Shown here piece after piece: positions 51,560 to 61,300 of a stretch of DNA of 64,000 bases. The stretch's first letter is position 1. Each line of letters opens with the position of its first letter. This DNA is from Cytobacillus purgationiresistens (GTDB lineage: Bacteria > Bacillota > Bacilli > Bacillales > Cytobacillaceae): positions 1-64,000 of the forward strand of contig NZ_JAUSUB010000027.1 in assembly GCF_030813235.1 (NCBI RefSeq), given 5' to 3'. Made by a program: the position numbers and the translations under genes. Below the pieces are notes generated by a model that was given only the letters and a program-made list of their open reading frames with translations, did no database searches and was not told the origin of the DNA.

Positions 51560-53626
51560 TTATTCCAACGAAATCTTTACGCCATCCTCCAAATATTTCG
51601 TTGTAGTATATCCAAATATATATAAACTTTTAGGAATCACTTTGTTACCGTGTATTCGAATGCTTTGAACTGTAGAGAAATGGCGGGGCTGCTCGATTTC
51701 TTCATATGAGTAAGGGAATTCATTCATATCGTATACTACCCCGTTTTTATCAACAAGTACACCCTCAGCATTATTCATCTCCATTGAAATTGAACCAAGA
51801 TCATTTTCATTCTCACCCAAAACATCGAAGTGTAGTGACTCATATGCCCGATTCTCAATTTCATGATTACTGATGACAATATTGGTAGGTTGTCCAACTT
51901 CAAACTTGTCGATGGAGATTGTACTGCCTGCATATTCAAATGTTTGAGGATATTCCTCATTAGCATCCAGTTCGATGTTTTTTTTGTCTTCAACCGTTAA
52001 ATAAACTGATTCGAATTGAATGTTAACCTCTTTTGGTTTTTCTCCAAAAAGAGGGTCATACTGTGTTTGAAAGGCAGTCCAATTCATGTCTGGTTGTGAA
52101 TTCATATAAGAGCTGCCATACAGATCTGCTTTCATTTCTTTATTATTCACTTGTAGATTGTCAAAATTAAGAACGTCTATCCGCTTCTCTGTCTGTTCAT
52201 GATTAATAGAAAATTGCAGAACCGTCGCTGTTGGAGCAATCGTTAGTTTGTCAAATCGAACCGGGATCCCCTCGATTTCTGTTTCTTTATCCAATGCATA
52301 TTCGATGGAGGGCTTTTTTGTTACTGGGATCTCGAAGCTCCACTCCCCTGTTTGAAATTCCAGATTCTCATAAGACCTAAAATCATTCTGATTAGAGGAA
52401 TCACGAATTAATTTCTGAAGTTTTGTAATATTGAGTTCGATTGTCCCTTTATCTGTTGTGAGTGGCAGCAGACTAATCTTCCCATGATACACGTTCTTTT
52501 CCTTGTTATTTACAACCGATTCAAGGTCAGGAGGAATGTAACTTGGATAGGTTTCACGACTCATGATTTCATGTTCGTTCCCCACAACAACCCCCTCATG
52601 ATAATCTATCACATATTGATTGTCTTCATTTGTATCTTCTATTTCATAAAAAACAAGCGTCTGAGTATCATCCGCAATCGCGCCCTTGATCTTGATTTTC
52701 ACCCCATCGCTTTCCGCATCTAGGTTCAGCCTTTTACCCAGTTCCTGTTGCAAAAAGGCACGTAATTGCTGATCTTCTTCTGTCCATGTATAGTAGAGGT
52801 TGCTAAACGCCCCTGTAAAAAAGCCTATCCCCATTACTAATGCGAAAACACTAGCAGAAACGAATCCCATTCTTTTACGTTTCTTGTTCTTCAGTTGTCT
52901 GTGCTTTTCCTTTTCTGCCAGCCGATCTTTGACGTTCTCCATGAAGCCAGCTGGCACATGGAAATCCTCTTCAGTAAGCTTTAACATGGTTAACATGACA
53001 TCCTGAAAGGTTGCCAAATCCTCCTGACAGTCTTGACAATGATAAATATGTACCTCAAAATCAATCTTTCTCGACCGGTCCATGGTTCTTTCTAAGTAAT
53101 CGAGGTAATTCTTATGATATTCTTTACAGCCATTAAAGTGCGACCCGTACCCCATCCCTTTCCTAATTGACTCGATTCCAGCAAACAAATGCTCTTTAAT
53201 CTTTTCCACTGAAACTTGCAGAAGGTGGGCTGTCTCTTCATGAGAAATTCCTTTTATGTATGTAAGCACCACTGCTTCTTTCTCATCCTGTTTCAACTGA
53301 TCAAGTGCTTTAAATAAATCCTGACGTGGTTCACTTTCCTCTGAAGCTTGTAATCTTCTATTATCAGAAAGCTCCCGGCAGATATGTATGAAAATGGATG
53401 TAACCCACATTTCGAATGATGTTTCTCTTTTAAATTGAGGTAACTCCTTGTGGACTTTTATAATGGACCGATAAAAAAGCTCTTCCATTTGCTGCTGATT
53501 CCTAAGATAGGACCAACCTATTTTATAAAACGATTGTTTATACTGATCGAACCAATCGAAGATAGATTCCACACCTTTTTCTCTTATGGTTGCAATTGTA
53601 ATGGTATCTATTTTTGCTGGAATCAT
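51560..53626 (-). CDS. Single-chain ECF sigma factor, zinc-finger and DUF4179 anti-sigma-like membrane protein
   Basis: 688 residues from an ATG after GGGGGGG. Residues 1-165 are an ECF-type sigma factor: region 2 (FDWFDQYKQSFYKIGWSYLR) and region 4 (LKQDEKEAVVLTYIKGISHE, then LLQVSVEKIKEHLFAGI). Residues 165-215 carry a zinc-finger-like segment HIYHCQDCQ, as in anti-sigma factors. A basic stretch (KNKKRKRMG) precedes one membrane helix (about 250-270), and 400 residues of DUF4179-like beta-rich ectodomain follow. Normally these are two genes. Here one frame encodes both, so the sigma domain would be tethered to the membrane and need release, or act in place. No frameshift or internal start was seen at the junction. 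Confidence 0.85.
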   Translation of the reverse strand: MIPAKIDTITIATIREKGVESIFDWFDQYKQSFYKIGWSYLRNQQQMEELFYRSIIKVHKELPQFKRETSFEMWVTSIFIHICRELSDNRRLQASEESEPRQDLFKALDQLKQDEKEAVVLTYIKGISHEETAHLLQVSVEKIKEHLFAGIESIRKGMGYGSHFNGCKEYHKNYLDYLERTMDRSRKIDFEVHIYHCQDCQEDLATFQDVMLTMLKLTEEDFHVPAGFMENVKDRLAEKEKHRQLKNKKRKRMGFVSASVFALVMGIGFFTGAFSNLYYTWTEEDQQLRAFLQQELGKRLNLDAESDGVKIKIKGAIADDTQTLVFYEIEDTNEDNQYVIDYHEGVVVGNEHEIMSRETYPSYIPPDLESVVNNKEKNVYHGKISLLPLTTDKGTIELNITKLQKLIRDSSNQNDFRSYENLEFQTGEWSFEIPVTKKPSIEYALDKETEIEGIPVRFDKLTIAPTATVLQFSINHEQTEKRIDVLNFDNLQVNNKEMKADLYGSSYMNSQPDMNWTAFQTQYDPLFGEKPKEVNIQFESVYLTVEDKKNIELDANEEYPQTFEYAGSTISIDKFEVGQPTNIVISNHEIENRAYESLHFDVLGENENDLGSISMEMNNAEGVLVDKNGVVYDMNEFPYSYEEIEQPRHFSTVQSIRIHGNKVIPKSLYIFGYTTTKYLEDGVKISLE

Positions 53627-53797
53627 AAATGTGTTCCCCCCCTTTATTCAATAACAAATTGATAAAACCTTCAAACAGATTGTTGTACTCAAGACCAAAG
53701 TAACTGCAAAAAATTCAAAGCATACAAATACAACTCCCTTCTTTCTGAAGTACGTATATATTTCATTAATCCTATCCTCTCTCTTACTTAAAAGATG

Positions 53798-54109
53798 TTA
53801 CATCATTCCTAAAAAATGGTCGCATATCAAAAAGATAATTATAGTTAATACCATTAATACAAAAGCATACAAAACGAGTAATAATCTGGAATTAAACCAA
53901 TTAAAACGTTTATAAACGTGACTTGCTACAAGCTCCGTTAAACCAAAAAATGGAGAAGCTAAAATCATTAAAAATTCCGTATCATATACAATCCAACGAT
54001 ATAGCCCTTTTCCTGCTGACTTGCTAAGTATGTATAAGAAAGAAAATAACAGGTTGATAGTTAATAAAAGACCTACTAAACCAAACACAACTGCAATAAA
54101 TTTGATCAC
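53798..54109 (-). CDS. Small three-helix membrane protein, unknown
   Basis: 103 residues with three hydrophobic segments: an N-terminal one (IAVVFGLVGLLLTINLLFSF), a middle one around FLMILASPFFGL, and a C-terminal one (LLVLYAFVLMVLTIIIFLI). The family is not recognised. The ribosome site is weak (AGGTTG). It lies about 170 bases upstream of the sigma-fusion gene on the same strand and could be co-regulated. Confidence 0.6.
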   Translation of the reverse strand: MIKFIAVVFGLVGLLLTINLLFSFLYILSKSAGKGLYRWIVYDTEFLMILASPFFGLTELVASHVYKRFNWFNSRLLLVLYAFVLMVLTIIIFLICDHFLGMM

Positions 54110-54637
54110 AAATATAACAACCTTTACACCAGCTTTTCTTTATGTAATTCCACCTTCTATATCTAAATAACTATTTATTTACATCAATTTAACAAAAGTG
54201 TTATTTTATATTTTACCATTTAAAACCAATGGTTAGAATAGATGGAATCTATAGCGATACTATTATCCTATGTAATTAAAGGACATGAACTATATAAATT
54301 AAGTTTTGAATAAATTAATTGTAAATAAGTTAACTCTCAATGAATTTAATACTATCCAAGGAAGTAGGAGTAATCACGACCTACTTCCTTTGGAAAAACC
54401 CAAGTTGATATTCTTAACCAGAAATATTTATTTAGAAATTTAGAAAATTATTATATTAAGTTAGGATGAAAAATACAGTATAAATAAAGGATTGTGTTAT
54501 TTCTTGAATGGATTTTTGAATAGAAAAAAATCCCGGATTCCTATTGAAAAGAATCCGGGATAATATTGGATATAACCATATAGCCGTGATATTTATTTTA
54601 ACAAAAACCGAGTCTGGATCAGAAAAGTTTATTTTAG
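54110..54637. other. Intergenic region with two terminator-like hairpins
   Basis: AAGGAAGTAGG (54358-54368) pairs with CCTACTTCCTT (54380-54390). ATCCCGGATTC (54530-54540) pairs with GAATCCGGGAT (54551-54561), preceded by seven A. On the minus strand the latter ends in TTTTTTT and can terminate transcription from the recombinase relic. No gene is seen. Confidence 0.65.
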
Positions 54638-55378
54638 TTAGACAGTTCCAAAATCAAATGCGCCACACACTCCACATATGTCGACCTTATTATTAGAACA
54701 CAATTCGTTAACCTCGTTTCGAGTATGGGAACACAATTCATTAGAAAATTCTTTTTTTTTATTTTTTGCATTTTTTCTTGGGGGTTTAAAATTACTTCCG
54801 TCTAATGAATGACTAGAACCTATTTTATAAATAAATGTTATATCATAAGGTCTGCTATTTCCATCTTTGTCTACACCGCCAACTATCACTTTTTCTATTA
54901 AACTTTCAAAAACATGCCGATCAAAAGTGTCTAAACCTTTATCCTGTTCTAATAACTTTCTAAAACCTGATAGACGTTTTTTAATACCCTTTTCTTCTTG
55001 AATATTTTCTCTTAAATAGGATTTCCTTTGCTCTTTTTCATCCAATTTTTGTATGATTTCGTTGTATTTCTCTTCATACGTATTTCTATCTAAATTATCC
55101 TCTAATCTCAGATCAATCAACTTCTTTTTTCTCATTTCTAGCCTTTCAATCTCTTTTTCTACTTTAGAAACTTCATTATACATAACATCTGGACTTAAAT
55201 TTTCTTCCATTCTTTGCAAAAACTCTTCTAAGACATCTTGATTATTATTACACATAATACGATAACTTTCTAAAAATGTATTTTCAATCACTTCCTCCGG
55301 TATTCCTTTACTATCTGGACAGTGTTTTTTCCCTTGCTTTGTACTAGTAACACTTTGCCATATTGCCTTATTAAACAA
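54638..55378 (-). pseudogene. C-terminal half of a large serine recombinase
   Basis: About 246 residues. KAIWQSVTSTKQGKKHCPDS with KGIPEEVIENTFLESYRIMC is the second half of the recombinase zinc-ribbon domain; the first cysteine pair is lost or replaced (WQS instead of WQC). A long coiled coil (EVSKVEKEIERLEMRKKKL) and a C-terminal segment follow (VFESLIEKVIVGGVDKDGN). The N-terminal resolvase domain with the catalytic serine is absent. It ends in CGVCGAFDFGTV, whose DNA carries CACACACTCCACAT. Confidence 0.8.
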
Positions 55379-55403
55379 CGGTTTTTAGGTTGTATAAAAC
55401 CCT

Positions 55404-55592
55404 TTACACCCTTCCCTTTTTGTTAAAGTAAGTCATTAGTTTATAAATCTTATCAAATGCTCCAGCTACGCTTTTGGAATTTGATAACTCATTATCTAGT
55501 ACATCTTCCAACGCATTCAGTACCCTTTCGCAATCATCGACGTTAACACCAGAGTTTTCTGATACCTTTTTAATTAATTCTTCATTATTCAT
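55404..55592 (-). CDS. Small protein with HU-like helical pattern
   Basis: 62 residues starting NNEELIKKVSENSGVNVDDCERVL, the pattern seen at the N-terminus of HU/IHF proteins (xxELIxxVAExxG), but the DNA-binding beta arms are missing. AAGGAGAGG stands before the ATG. It lies downstream of a copy of the TetR-type promoter/operator. Function unknown. Confidence 0.55.
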   Translation of the reverse strand: MNNEELIKKVSENSGVNVDDCERVLNALEDVLDNELSNSKSVAGAFDKIYKLMTYFNKKGRV

Positions 55593-55685
55593 TTATACCT
55601 CTCCTTTAATAATCCGTTTTTCAGGTACATCTAATAGTTCATTTCTGCGCGCTTTATAACTTATATAATTATCTTTCAATCGCAT
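55593..55685 (-). pseudogene. Relic of a TetR regulator N-terminus (first collapsed copy)
   Basis: The 30-codon frame starting with the ATG inside the operator reads YKARRNELLDVPEKR. It matches AQERRNEILDVAEAL of the intact TetR at 61301. At DNA level 19 of 20 bases (55627-55646) equal TetR 61884-61903. The rest of the TetR gene is missing and the HU-like gene follows directly. Confidence 0.6.
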
Positions 55686-55737
55686 AGACTGACTGTCGGT
55701 CTATAAAGACGATAACCCAAGATAAAGATATAGTCAA
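55683..55737 (-). promoter_or_regulatory. TetR-type promoter/operator, copy 1
   Basis: -35 TTGACT (55732-55737), 17-base spacer, -10 TATCGT (55709-55714), then the near-palindrome TATAGACCGACAGTCAGTC-type operator (55683-55705; core GACTGACTGTCGGTC on plus). It is nearly identical to copy 2. Confidence 0.7.
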
Positions 55738-55996
55738 GATATTCCACTTCAAAATTGCATGTAAATTTATTAGAAGTCTGGCCCTTAGTTAAGCTTAGTG
55801 AAAAAGATGTTGGAGGGAACATGGAGTCCGACTTACTTATTTCTTGAGAACCCAGTTTTATTGGCCTATTGTAAAGTCATTTATTTATCTTGAAAATATA
55901 TATCAATTAGGGTCTCCATTACCGTCTAGTTAACCTATTAAGAACTTTTTAATGTTTATTGTTCTGTGTAGATAGTACATATCTACACAGAATGTA
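55738..55996. other. Intergenic region
   Basis: About 260 AT-rich bases after the truncated permease gene. TATCTACACAG/CTGTGTAGATA (about 55969-55991) can form a hairpin at the end of that gene. Otherwise nothing is recognised. Confidence 0.4.
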
Positions 55997-56881
55997 TTAT
56001 TCAACACTTTTTAAAGATTCCACCATATCAATTTTATTTATTTTCCTCTGCAACATAAGGTTTGCTAGAATGGTGAATAAATATGTTAATACAATAGAAA
56101 GTAAAATCATACTAAAGGAAACATTATAAGGAATGTACATTTCCTCGCTTTCTGCTGAGGCCAATACAAACTTAAATAATATAGCTCCAAAAATAACGCC
56201 AATGAAACAACCAAATGTTGTAATGAAAAAATTCTCCGTATTGACTAGACTTCTAATCTCACCTTTATGGTATCCAAGGACTTTTAATGTCGCCATATCC
56301 CTTTTTCGTTCAAAAATATTAATGGAGCTTATGTTAAAAATAACCGCTAAGGCAAGACATGCTGACAAAATAATCATAATATATACTGTCGTTTTCGTTG
56401 TTTCATAAAGTGAGTCCATTTCTTCTCTCAATTGTGATTTAACAGCAACAGATTGAATATTTTCTGTGCTCTCTAAATCAGTTATTAAATCATCTGAAAC
56501 GGTTTGATCTCCCATTGTTAAATAGTAACCATTAACAAATGGATCAATTTCAAACTCCTGTAAATATTCGTAGGAAGTATAAAAGTCTTGTGAAACATAA
56601 AGTTCACTGATGGCTGTTACATTCACATCAATTCTTTTTTCGTCATAAAGCTCGGAATCTATTTTTATCGAAATCGTGTCTCCTTCATTAATATCATGAT
56701 CCTGAGCCAATTTATAAGGAACGACAACCCCATCGTTTGGCAGTTCAATTTCTTGCTTATCACTATCAAATAATTGAATGGAGTTATTAGCAGCAGATAA
56801 AGCATATAGTGATGATGAAAATTCATCATCTGTTTCCACTTTATCTTGAATCAAGTGGATTATCACAGACACCTGCAGCAA
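55997..56881 (-). pseudogene. FtsX-type ABC permease, C-terminal half (truncated by deletion)
   Basis: About 290 residues: an extracellular beta domain (VVPYKLAQDHDINEGDTISI) and three C-terminal helices with FERKRDMATLKVLGYHKGEI, the conserved FtsX/MacB loop. The N-terminal part of the roughly 770-residue permease is missing. The frame begins inside the truncated ATPase gene without a ribosome site, so a deletion has joined the two. Confidence 0.8.
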
Positions 56882-57221
56882 ATTCGGTATTTTCTAGGGC
56901 ATTAAGATTAGCAATTAGATTATAGAATTGGAATACAAAACCGATTTTTATTCTTCGATAATCTGTTAGTTTTTTGTCGTTAAACTTTGTTATATTTGAT
57001 TTATCTACGATGATTTCCCCAGAAGAAGCATAATCCATACCACCTAATAGGTTTAGTACAGTTGTTTTTCCCGCACCACTGGCCCCTAATATAACAACAA
57101 GTTCTCCCTTATCTATGGTCATATTCGTTTTCTTAAGTGCTTCCACTGTTACTTCTCCCATTTGATATGTTTTTGTAACATCTTTAAATTCAATAATCGT
57201 TTCCATACAATTCTCCTTCAT
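56841..57221 (-). pseudogene. LolD/MacB-type ABC ATPase, N-terminal half (truncated by deletion)
   Basis: 126 residues with Walker [10 protein letters not shown] and the Q-loop region [17 protein letters not shown], ending in CDNPLDSR. The signature LSGGQ, Walker B and switch histidine are all missing, so it cannot hydrolyse ATP normally. AAGGAG lies before the start. The next in-frame sequence belongs to the permease, so several hundred codons were lost around 56845-56885. Confidence 0.8.
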
Positions 57222-57303
57222 TGTCTAATATTTCATTTTAAAACTTTTTATAGACTGACTGTCGGTCTATAAAAAGAATAACTCACTCTAATGATATAGT
57301 CAA
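57222..57303 (-). promoter_or_regulatory. TetR-type promoter/operator, copy 2, with a second TetR N-terminal relic
   Basis: -35 TTGACT (57298-57303), 17-base spacer, -10 TATTCT (57275-57280), operator 57249-57271 (core GACTGACTGTCGGTC). Between operator and ATPase start, AAATGAAATATTAGA (57224-57238 complement) equals 15 bases of the TetR gene (61887-61901). Here too the TetR gene has collapsed, leaving only a few codons. Confidence 0.7.
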
Positions 57304-57708
57304 GACATCTCGAATTTGTATTGTGTGAGAAATTATTTGAAATTAGCTATTAGAATATACTTAATAAGAAAAGAAGGCAGAGGTGATAAAAGACTTGGAG
57401 TTAACTTATTTAGTTTTCAAAGAAAAAAAAACTGATTTTGAATAAGTTGGGAATAGTAAGTATTGTTAATTTCATCATCTTTTCCATTCGATGATTTATT
57501 TGGCTTAAAAAATGAAAAACTCACTGCTTGTCTACTTGAACAAGTGGTGAGTTTTCATGTTTGTATATCCATTTATTATTTAACTTTATAACTTAAGAAT
57601 TGTTCTTATTTATGATTTTTACATGTTATCCTCTTGTACCAGAATCGTGACCGATTGCTGAATAATAGTTTGTTGCTTCCTGTAAACCTCTAGAAATGGT
57701 GATAAACA
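57304..57708. other. Intergenic region with a terminator
   Basis: AAAACTCACTGCTTG (about 57514-57528) pairs with CAAGTGGTGAGTTTT (about 57541-57555). On the minus strand it ends in TTTTTCATTTTTT and would terminate transcription from the 57709 gene. Nothing else is recognised. Confidence 0.6.
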
Positions 57709-58011
57709 TTACGAGGTGTATAAATTTTCATCGAGCATTTTTTTCAGATAATAAATTGTTTTAAAATGGCTTATGGAAGCGAGTAAAATCATACCTGTTT
57801 TTTCATAGTTATTGTCTGTATTTAACTTAGCTCCAAAATGTATTGCATTTCTAGCTTCTCTCACAACATCCGTCCAAATTCTAATTTCTTGTAAATGGAC
57901 AGGCTGAATGTTTGTAATGAACTTGTCATCACTTGTTCTAACTAACGATTTTTTTAATCTCGCTGGTACCATTACCATATAATCATCGAAATAATATATT
58001 AGTTGAGCAGC
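57709..58011 (-). pseudogene. C-terminal fragment of an unknown protein
   Basis: From an ATG at 57978 89 residues can be read (IQPVHLQEIRIWTDVVREAR, NAIHFGAKLNTDNNYEKTG). The same frame stays open upstream to a stop near 58012 and reads FYAAQLIYYFDDYMVMVPAR, which looks like one continuous protein without a start. I take it as the end of a larger gene whose beginning is lost. Family not recognised. Confidence 0.45.
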
Positions 58012-58023
58012 ATAAAATTATTG

Positions 58024-58190
58024 TTGCCAAAAATTTCATTTTAAATGAAGATAGAAATATTGTTGAGGCAAGGAATTTCATGTTTACGTGAAGCAAACCG
58101 CCACAGATAAAAGACGATAATACTCAAAGGAATCATTATAAAAATAATATATTTAAACGCCTTTACTTAAAGCCACCTCTCCTAGTTCTT
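58024..58190 (-). pseudogene. Possible small single-helix membrane peptide, frameshifted
   Basis: Behind the ATPase gene AGGAGAGG is followed by GTG and ALSKGV then a stop. A one-base shift would give MALSKAFKYIIFIMIPLSII and VFYLWRFASRKHE, a basic peptide with one membrane helix. Very short and tentative. Confidence 0.25.
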
Positions 58191-58213
58191 AAACTCTTAT
58201 TCAGTAAAATAGG

Positions 58214-58975
58214 CTACATTTCTACCTTTAGCATTTTCCTTGTTACTTTTTCTGTTCGATTCTCTAAAAATGGATTAGACAGCTTACCTAAATGCAGTTC
58301 ATCAACAATTTGTCCGTCCTTCATAAATAGTACCCGTTCACTTTGGGCAGCAACTTTCGCATCATGCGTCACCAAGAGTATCGTTGTTCCTTCTTGATTA
58401 ATTTGGAGAAAATTTTTCATAATTTCTTCCGCAGATTTTGAATTTAAAGCTCCCGTTGGTTCATCCGCAAAAATCATTTTCGGTTCATTGATCAAAGCCC
58501 GACAAATCCCGGCCCTTTGCAGCTGCCCGCCAGATACTTGATTTGTCATTCGGTAGGCCAGATCACCAATCCCAGTTCTCTCTAAAAGTTGCTTTGCTTT
58601 ATTTGCTAACTCTTTTCCTTTTTTTCGATTATCCCGCAATGCTGGAAGTACGATATTATCAATAATCGCTAGATTTTTTAAAAAAGTAGGCTGTTGAAAG
58701 ACAAAACCCATTTGTTGGCGGCGAATATCGGAAAGTTCTGTTTCTCCACATACTGTAAGGCTTTGATCGTTGAAGGTTATCTCGCCGCTATCGATTGTAT
58801 CCATGCCGCTCAAAGTGTAAAGTAACGTTGATTTGCCTGATCCTGAAGGCCCCATAACGGAGACAAACTCTCCTTTATAAATGGTGGTGGATACACCCTT
58901 TAAGACCATGACTTTTTCTTTTTCAGCAGCGAACGTTTTATGAATGTGTTGCGCATTAATTACTTTTTTCATCAT
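58214..58975 (-). CDS. ABC transporter ATP-binding protein (LolD/MacB/YxdL type)
   Basis: 253 residues: Walker [11 protein letters not shown]-loop FVFQQPTFLKN, signature VSGGQLQR, Walker B MIFADEP, switch histidine in VTHDAKVAA. All motifs are present, so it should be active. It begins directly after the permease stop (58976). With an FtsX-type permease such ATPases form exporters or sensors for antimicrobial peptides. A TetR gene heads the operon, unlike Bce-type modules, which carry two-component genes. Confidence 0.9.
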   Translation of the reverse strand: MMKKVINAQHIHKTFAAEKEKVMVLKGVSTTIYKGEFVSVMGPSGSGKSTLLYTLSGMDTIDSGEITFNDQSLTVCGETELSDIRRQQMGFVFQQPTFLKNLAIIDNIVLPALRDNRKKGKELANKAKQLLERTGIGDLAYRMTNQVSGGQLQRAGICRALINEPKMIFADEPTGALNSKSAEEIMKNFLQINQEGTTILLVTHDAKVAAQSERVLFMKDGQIVDELHLGKLSNPFLENRTEKVTRKMLKVEM

Positions 58976-61291
58976 TTACTCCTTTATATTTTCTGCAATT
59001 GCAATTTTTCCAGCTTGGCTCGTGCCTATTTTCGTTGCCAGTAAAGTAACCAATAACATTAGTACTGGAAAACCCAAGTAAATGATAGGGTGACTGACAA
59101 AGGTAAGTGCCTCTATACCAAAAGAGGCCATAACCATTCCTGCGATTGATTCTCCAAAGGTATTAGCCAATATGCTTCCTCCGGCAACACCAATGATTAG
59201 AATAAACATTCCACGAGTTGTATATTGCTTAGAAAGGTCTTGATTGGTAAAACCAATCGCTTTTAACATCGCAATCGCCGGTCGATCCTTTGCAACTAGT
59301 AATTTCATAAATAAAAGGCTTACTAATCCCGTAATAAATAAAGCGACAATCAAAGAAACATTCGCTGCTGTTTTAATGGAAGCAATCGTCGCTCCAAATA
59401 CTTGCTGCTTATGATTGTCGGCATCTGTTACTTTCACAAAAGGCAGAGCCTCGGACATTTCTTTGGCGGTACCAGCTATTTGACTAGTATCATTTAGCTT
59501 AATATAATAGTTTAGCCTCATCGTTGGAGCCGATTCATCAGAGGAAATTGCTTTAGCTGTCTTTCCCCCATTTAAAATATTGGAGTAAATTCCAGATACA
59601 ACAAAGGTCTCCGTGCCATTATCACTAATGATTTCTATCGTATCACCAACTTGTTTTTCAAATTCAGTAGCATTCATAGAAGATAATGCGATTTCGTTCG
59701 GTTGTTCTGGTGCTTTCCCTGCATGGTATTCAATAGGAAACGCATTATGGTCACCAAGCTCAATGACTATTTTTTCTTCTGAACCATCCTCTTTTTTTGC
59801 TTTAAAAGATTTTGAGGTAATTTGGACAAACTGTTCAATAGACTCGCTCTCATTTAAATAGTTTACAACTTGTTGTTCGTTGTCTACGTGTTCATCGGAT
59901 TGATACATACTGACCATCAAATCCATATCTCCAAAGCCAAGATATTTCGTGAAGGTTGGAGAAGAGACAGTCTGATAAGTATTCCAAGGAACGACCATAA
60001 TAAAACAAGAAAGCAGCAACACAATCAGCATGGTTGCATACAGCTTCTTTCGGGACAGTACATCTTTTATTCCGATAAATACATTGGTAGGCAGCACCCT
60101 ATTTTTACTGAGGAAAAAATAATTTTTACGAGCGTTTTTTTCCTCTGGACTACCTGTACGAATTGCTGAAGCGGCAGATATTTTTCTAAAACGTCTCAAC
60201 AAGAAATGAATATAACCAATCACCAGTAGGAAAACAACCATGCTTCCAAAAATGGCAAGTAAGATACTCCAGCTAGCATAGTCACTTTCACCCATATACA
60301 GTCGAATATTTTCTAATAAAGGTCCACTGAAAGTAAACGATAGCAGTAAGCCGATTAAGCAACCTACTAAAGCAAGCAAAGCATATTTGGCTACATAGAT
60401 TTTTTTGATATCAGTTAGCGGTAAACCAATTGCTTTCATGGTTCCAATCTCTCGATAATCTTCTTCTATTTTTGTTAATAAGGTAAAACGAATGCACATA
60501 AAGGCAATAATGACAATTAAAAAGCCCACTAGTAGGATCATGGCAATCATAATACCATCAGATAATCCGTTAATTATCTTGAATAAACCACTAGTTAACG
60601 TCGGCCCATTTGCCTCTAAGCCTGCATCTGCATAAGCTGTTTCAAATTCATTGGTTTTAGATAGAGCTTTCAGCTGAAATTCGATTAAATATTCAAGGGT
60701 TCCTTCTGATACCAATTCCTGATAGTCCTTTTCATGTACTAAAAAACGTTTGGAGGAAGCTAGCGGAGAATTCATCTGTGCGTCTCTTAGGAAGCCGACA
60801 ATTTGAAACGCTTTCCCGGCAATTTTAGCTTCATCACCAATCTGAGCAATTCCTTCTTTCATATAACCAATAGGTACATATAGCTCTCCTTCAGTTGGCT
60901 GAATCGGCTGACCATCCAAGTCTAATAGATAATCAAATTTCGGGCTTTGAGTGGAGAAGCCGTTGTCCTGAATATTATCCATCAAACTATTTTCACCTAA
61001 TTGAATTTTGGCTCCTGTAATATTTAAAAAATCGAGCACCTGAAAATCTTTTACATTCTCATGTGCTGCCGCAAAGCTTTGTAATCGTTCCGTATCGATA
61101 TCCCCATTATGCATTTGTAAGAAGTCTGGCACCTCTGCTTGTTTGGTTAATGTGTCAATGGAGCCAATAAGATTGATCGTTAGAATAGCTACTAAGCTGA
61201 CAAGTGTCGTCATAGCAGTGATGAATAACATCATTGTTATACTAATTAATTTATTTCTTAACAGATCGTTGCGTATCATTCGATAATACAT
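58976..61291 (-). CDS. FtsX-family ABC transporter permease, 771 residues
   Basis: Eight helices in two FtsX repeats. An N-terminal helix is followed by a large extracellular domain (about 45-240), helices with EEDYREIGTMKAIGLPLTDI (FtsX loop 1), a second extracellular domain (about 425-630), and final helices with LLVAKDRPAIAMLKAIGFTN (FtsX loop 2). The ribosome site is weak. It lies nine bases after the TetR stop and forms a TetR-permease-ATPase operon. Substrate unknown; bacitracin-, lantibiotic- or lipoprotein-type cargo is possible. Confidence 0.9.
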   Translation of the reverse strand: MYYRMIRNDLLRNKLISITMMLFITAMTTLVSLVAILTINLIGSIDTLTKQAEVPDFLQMHNGDIDTERLQSFAAAHENVKDFQVLDFLNITGAKIQLGENSLMDNIQDNGFSTQSPKFDYLLDLDGQPIQPTEGELYVPIGYMKEGIAQIGDEAKIAGKAFQIVGFLRDAQMNSPLASSKRFLVHEKDYQELVSEGTLEYLIEFQLKALSKTNEFETAYADAGLEANGPTLTSGLFKIINGLSDGIMIAMILLVGFLIVIIAFMCIRFTLLTKIEEDYREIGTMKAIGLPLTDIKKIYVAKYALLALVGCLIGLLLSFTFSGPLLENIRLYMGESDYASWSILLAIFGSMVVFLLVIGYIHFLLRRFRKISAASAIRTGSPEEKNARKNYFFLSKNRVLPTNVFIGIKDVLSRKKLYATMLIVLLLSCFIMVVPWNTYQTVSSPTFTKYLGFGDMDLMVSMYQSDEHVDNEQQVVNYLNESESIEQFVQITSKSFKAKKEDGSEEKIVIELGDHNAFPIEYHAGKAPEQPNEIALSSMNATEFEKQVGDTIEIISDNGTETFVVSGIYSNILNGGKTAKAISSDESAPTMRLNYYIKLNDTSQIAGTAKEMSEALPFVKVTDADNHKQQVFGATIASIKTAANVSLIVALFITGLVSLLFMKLLVAKDRPAIAMLKAIGFTNQDLSKQYTTRGMFILIIGVAGGSILANTFGESIAGMVMASFGIEALTFVSHPIIYLGFPVLMLLVTLLATKIGTSQAGKIAIAENIKE

Positions 61292-61300
61292 TTTTTTCCT

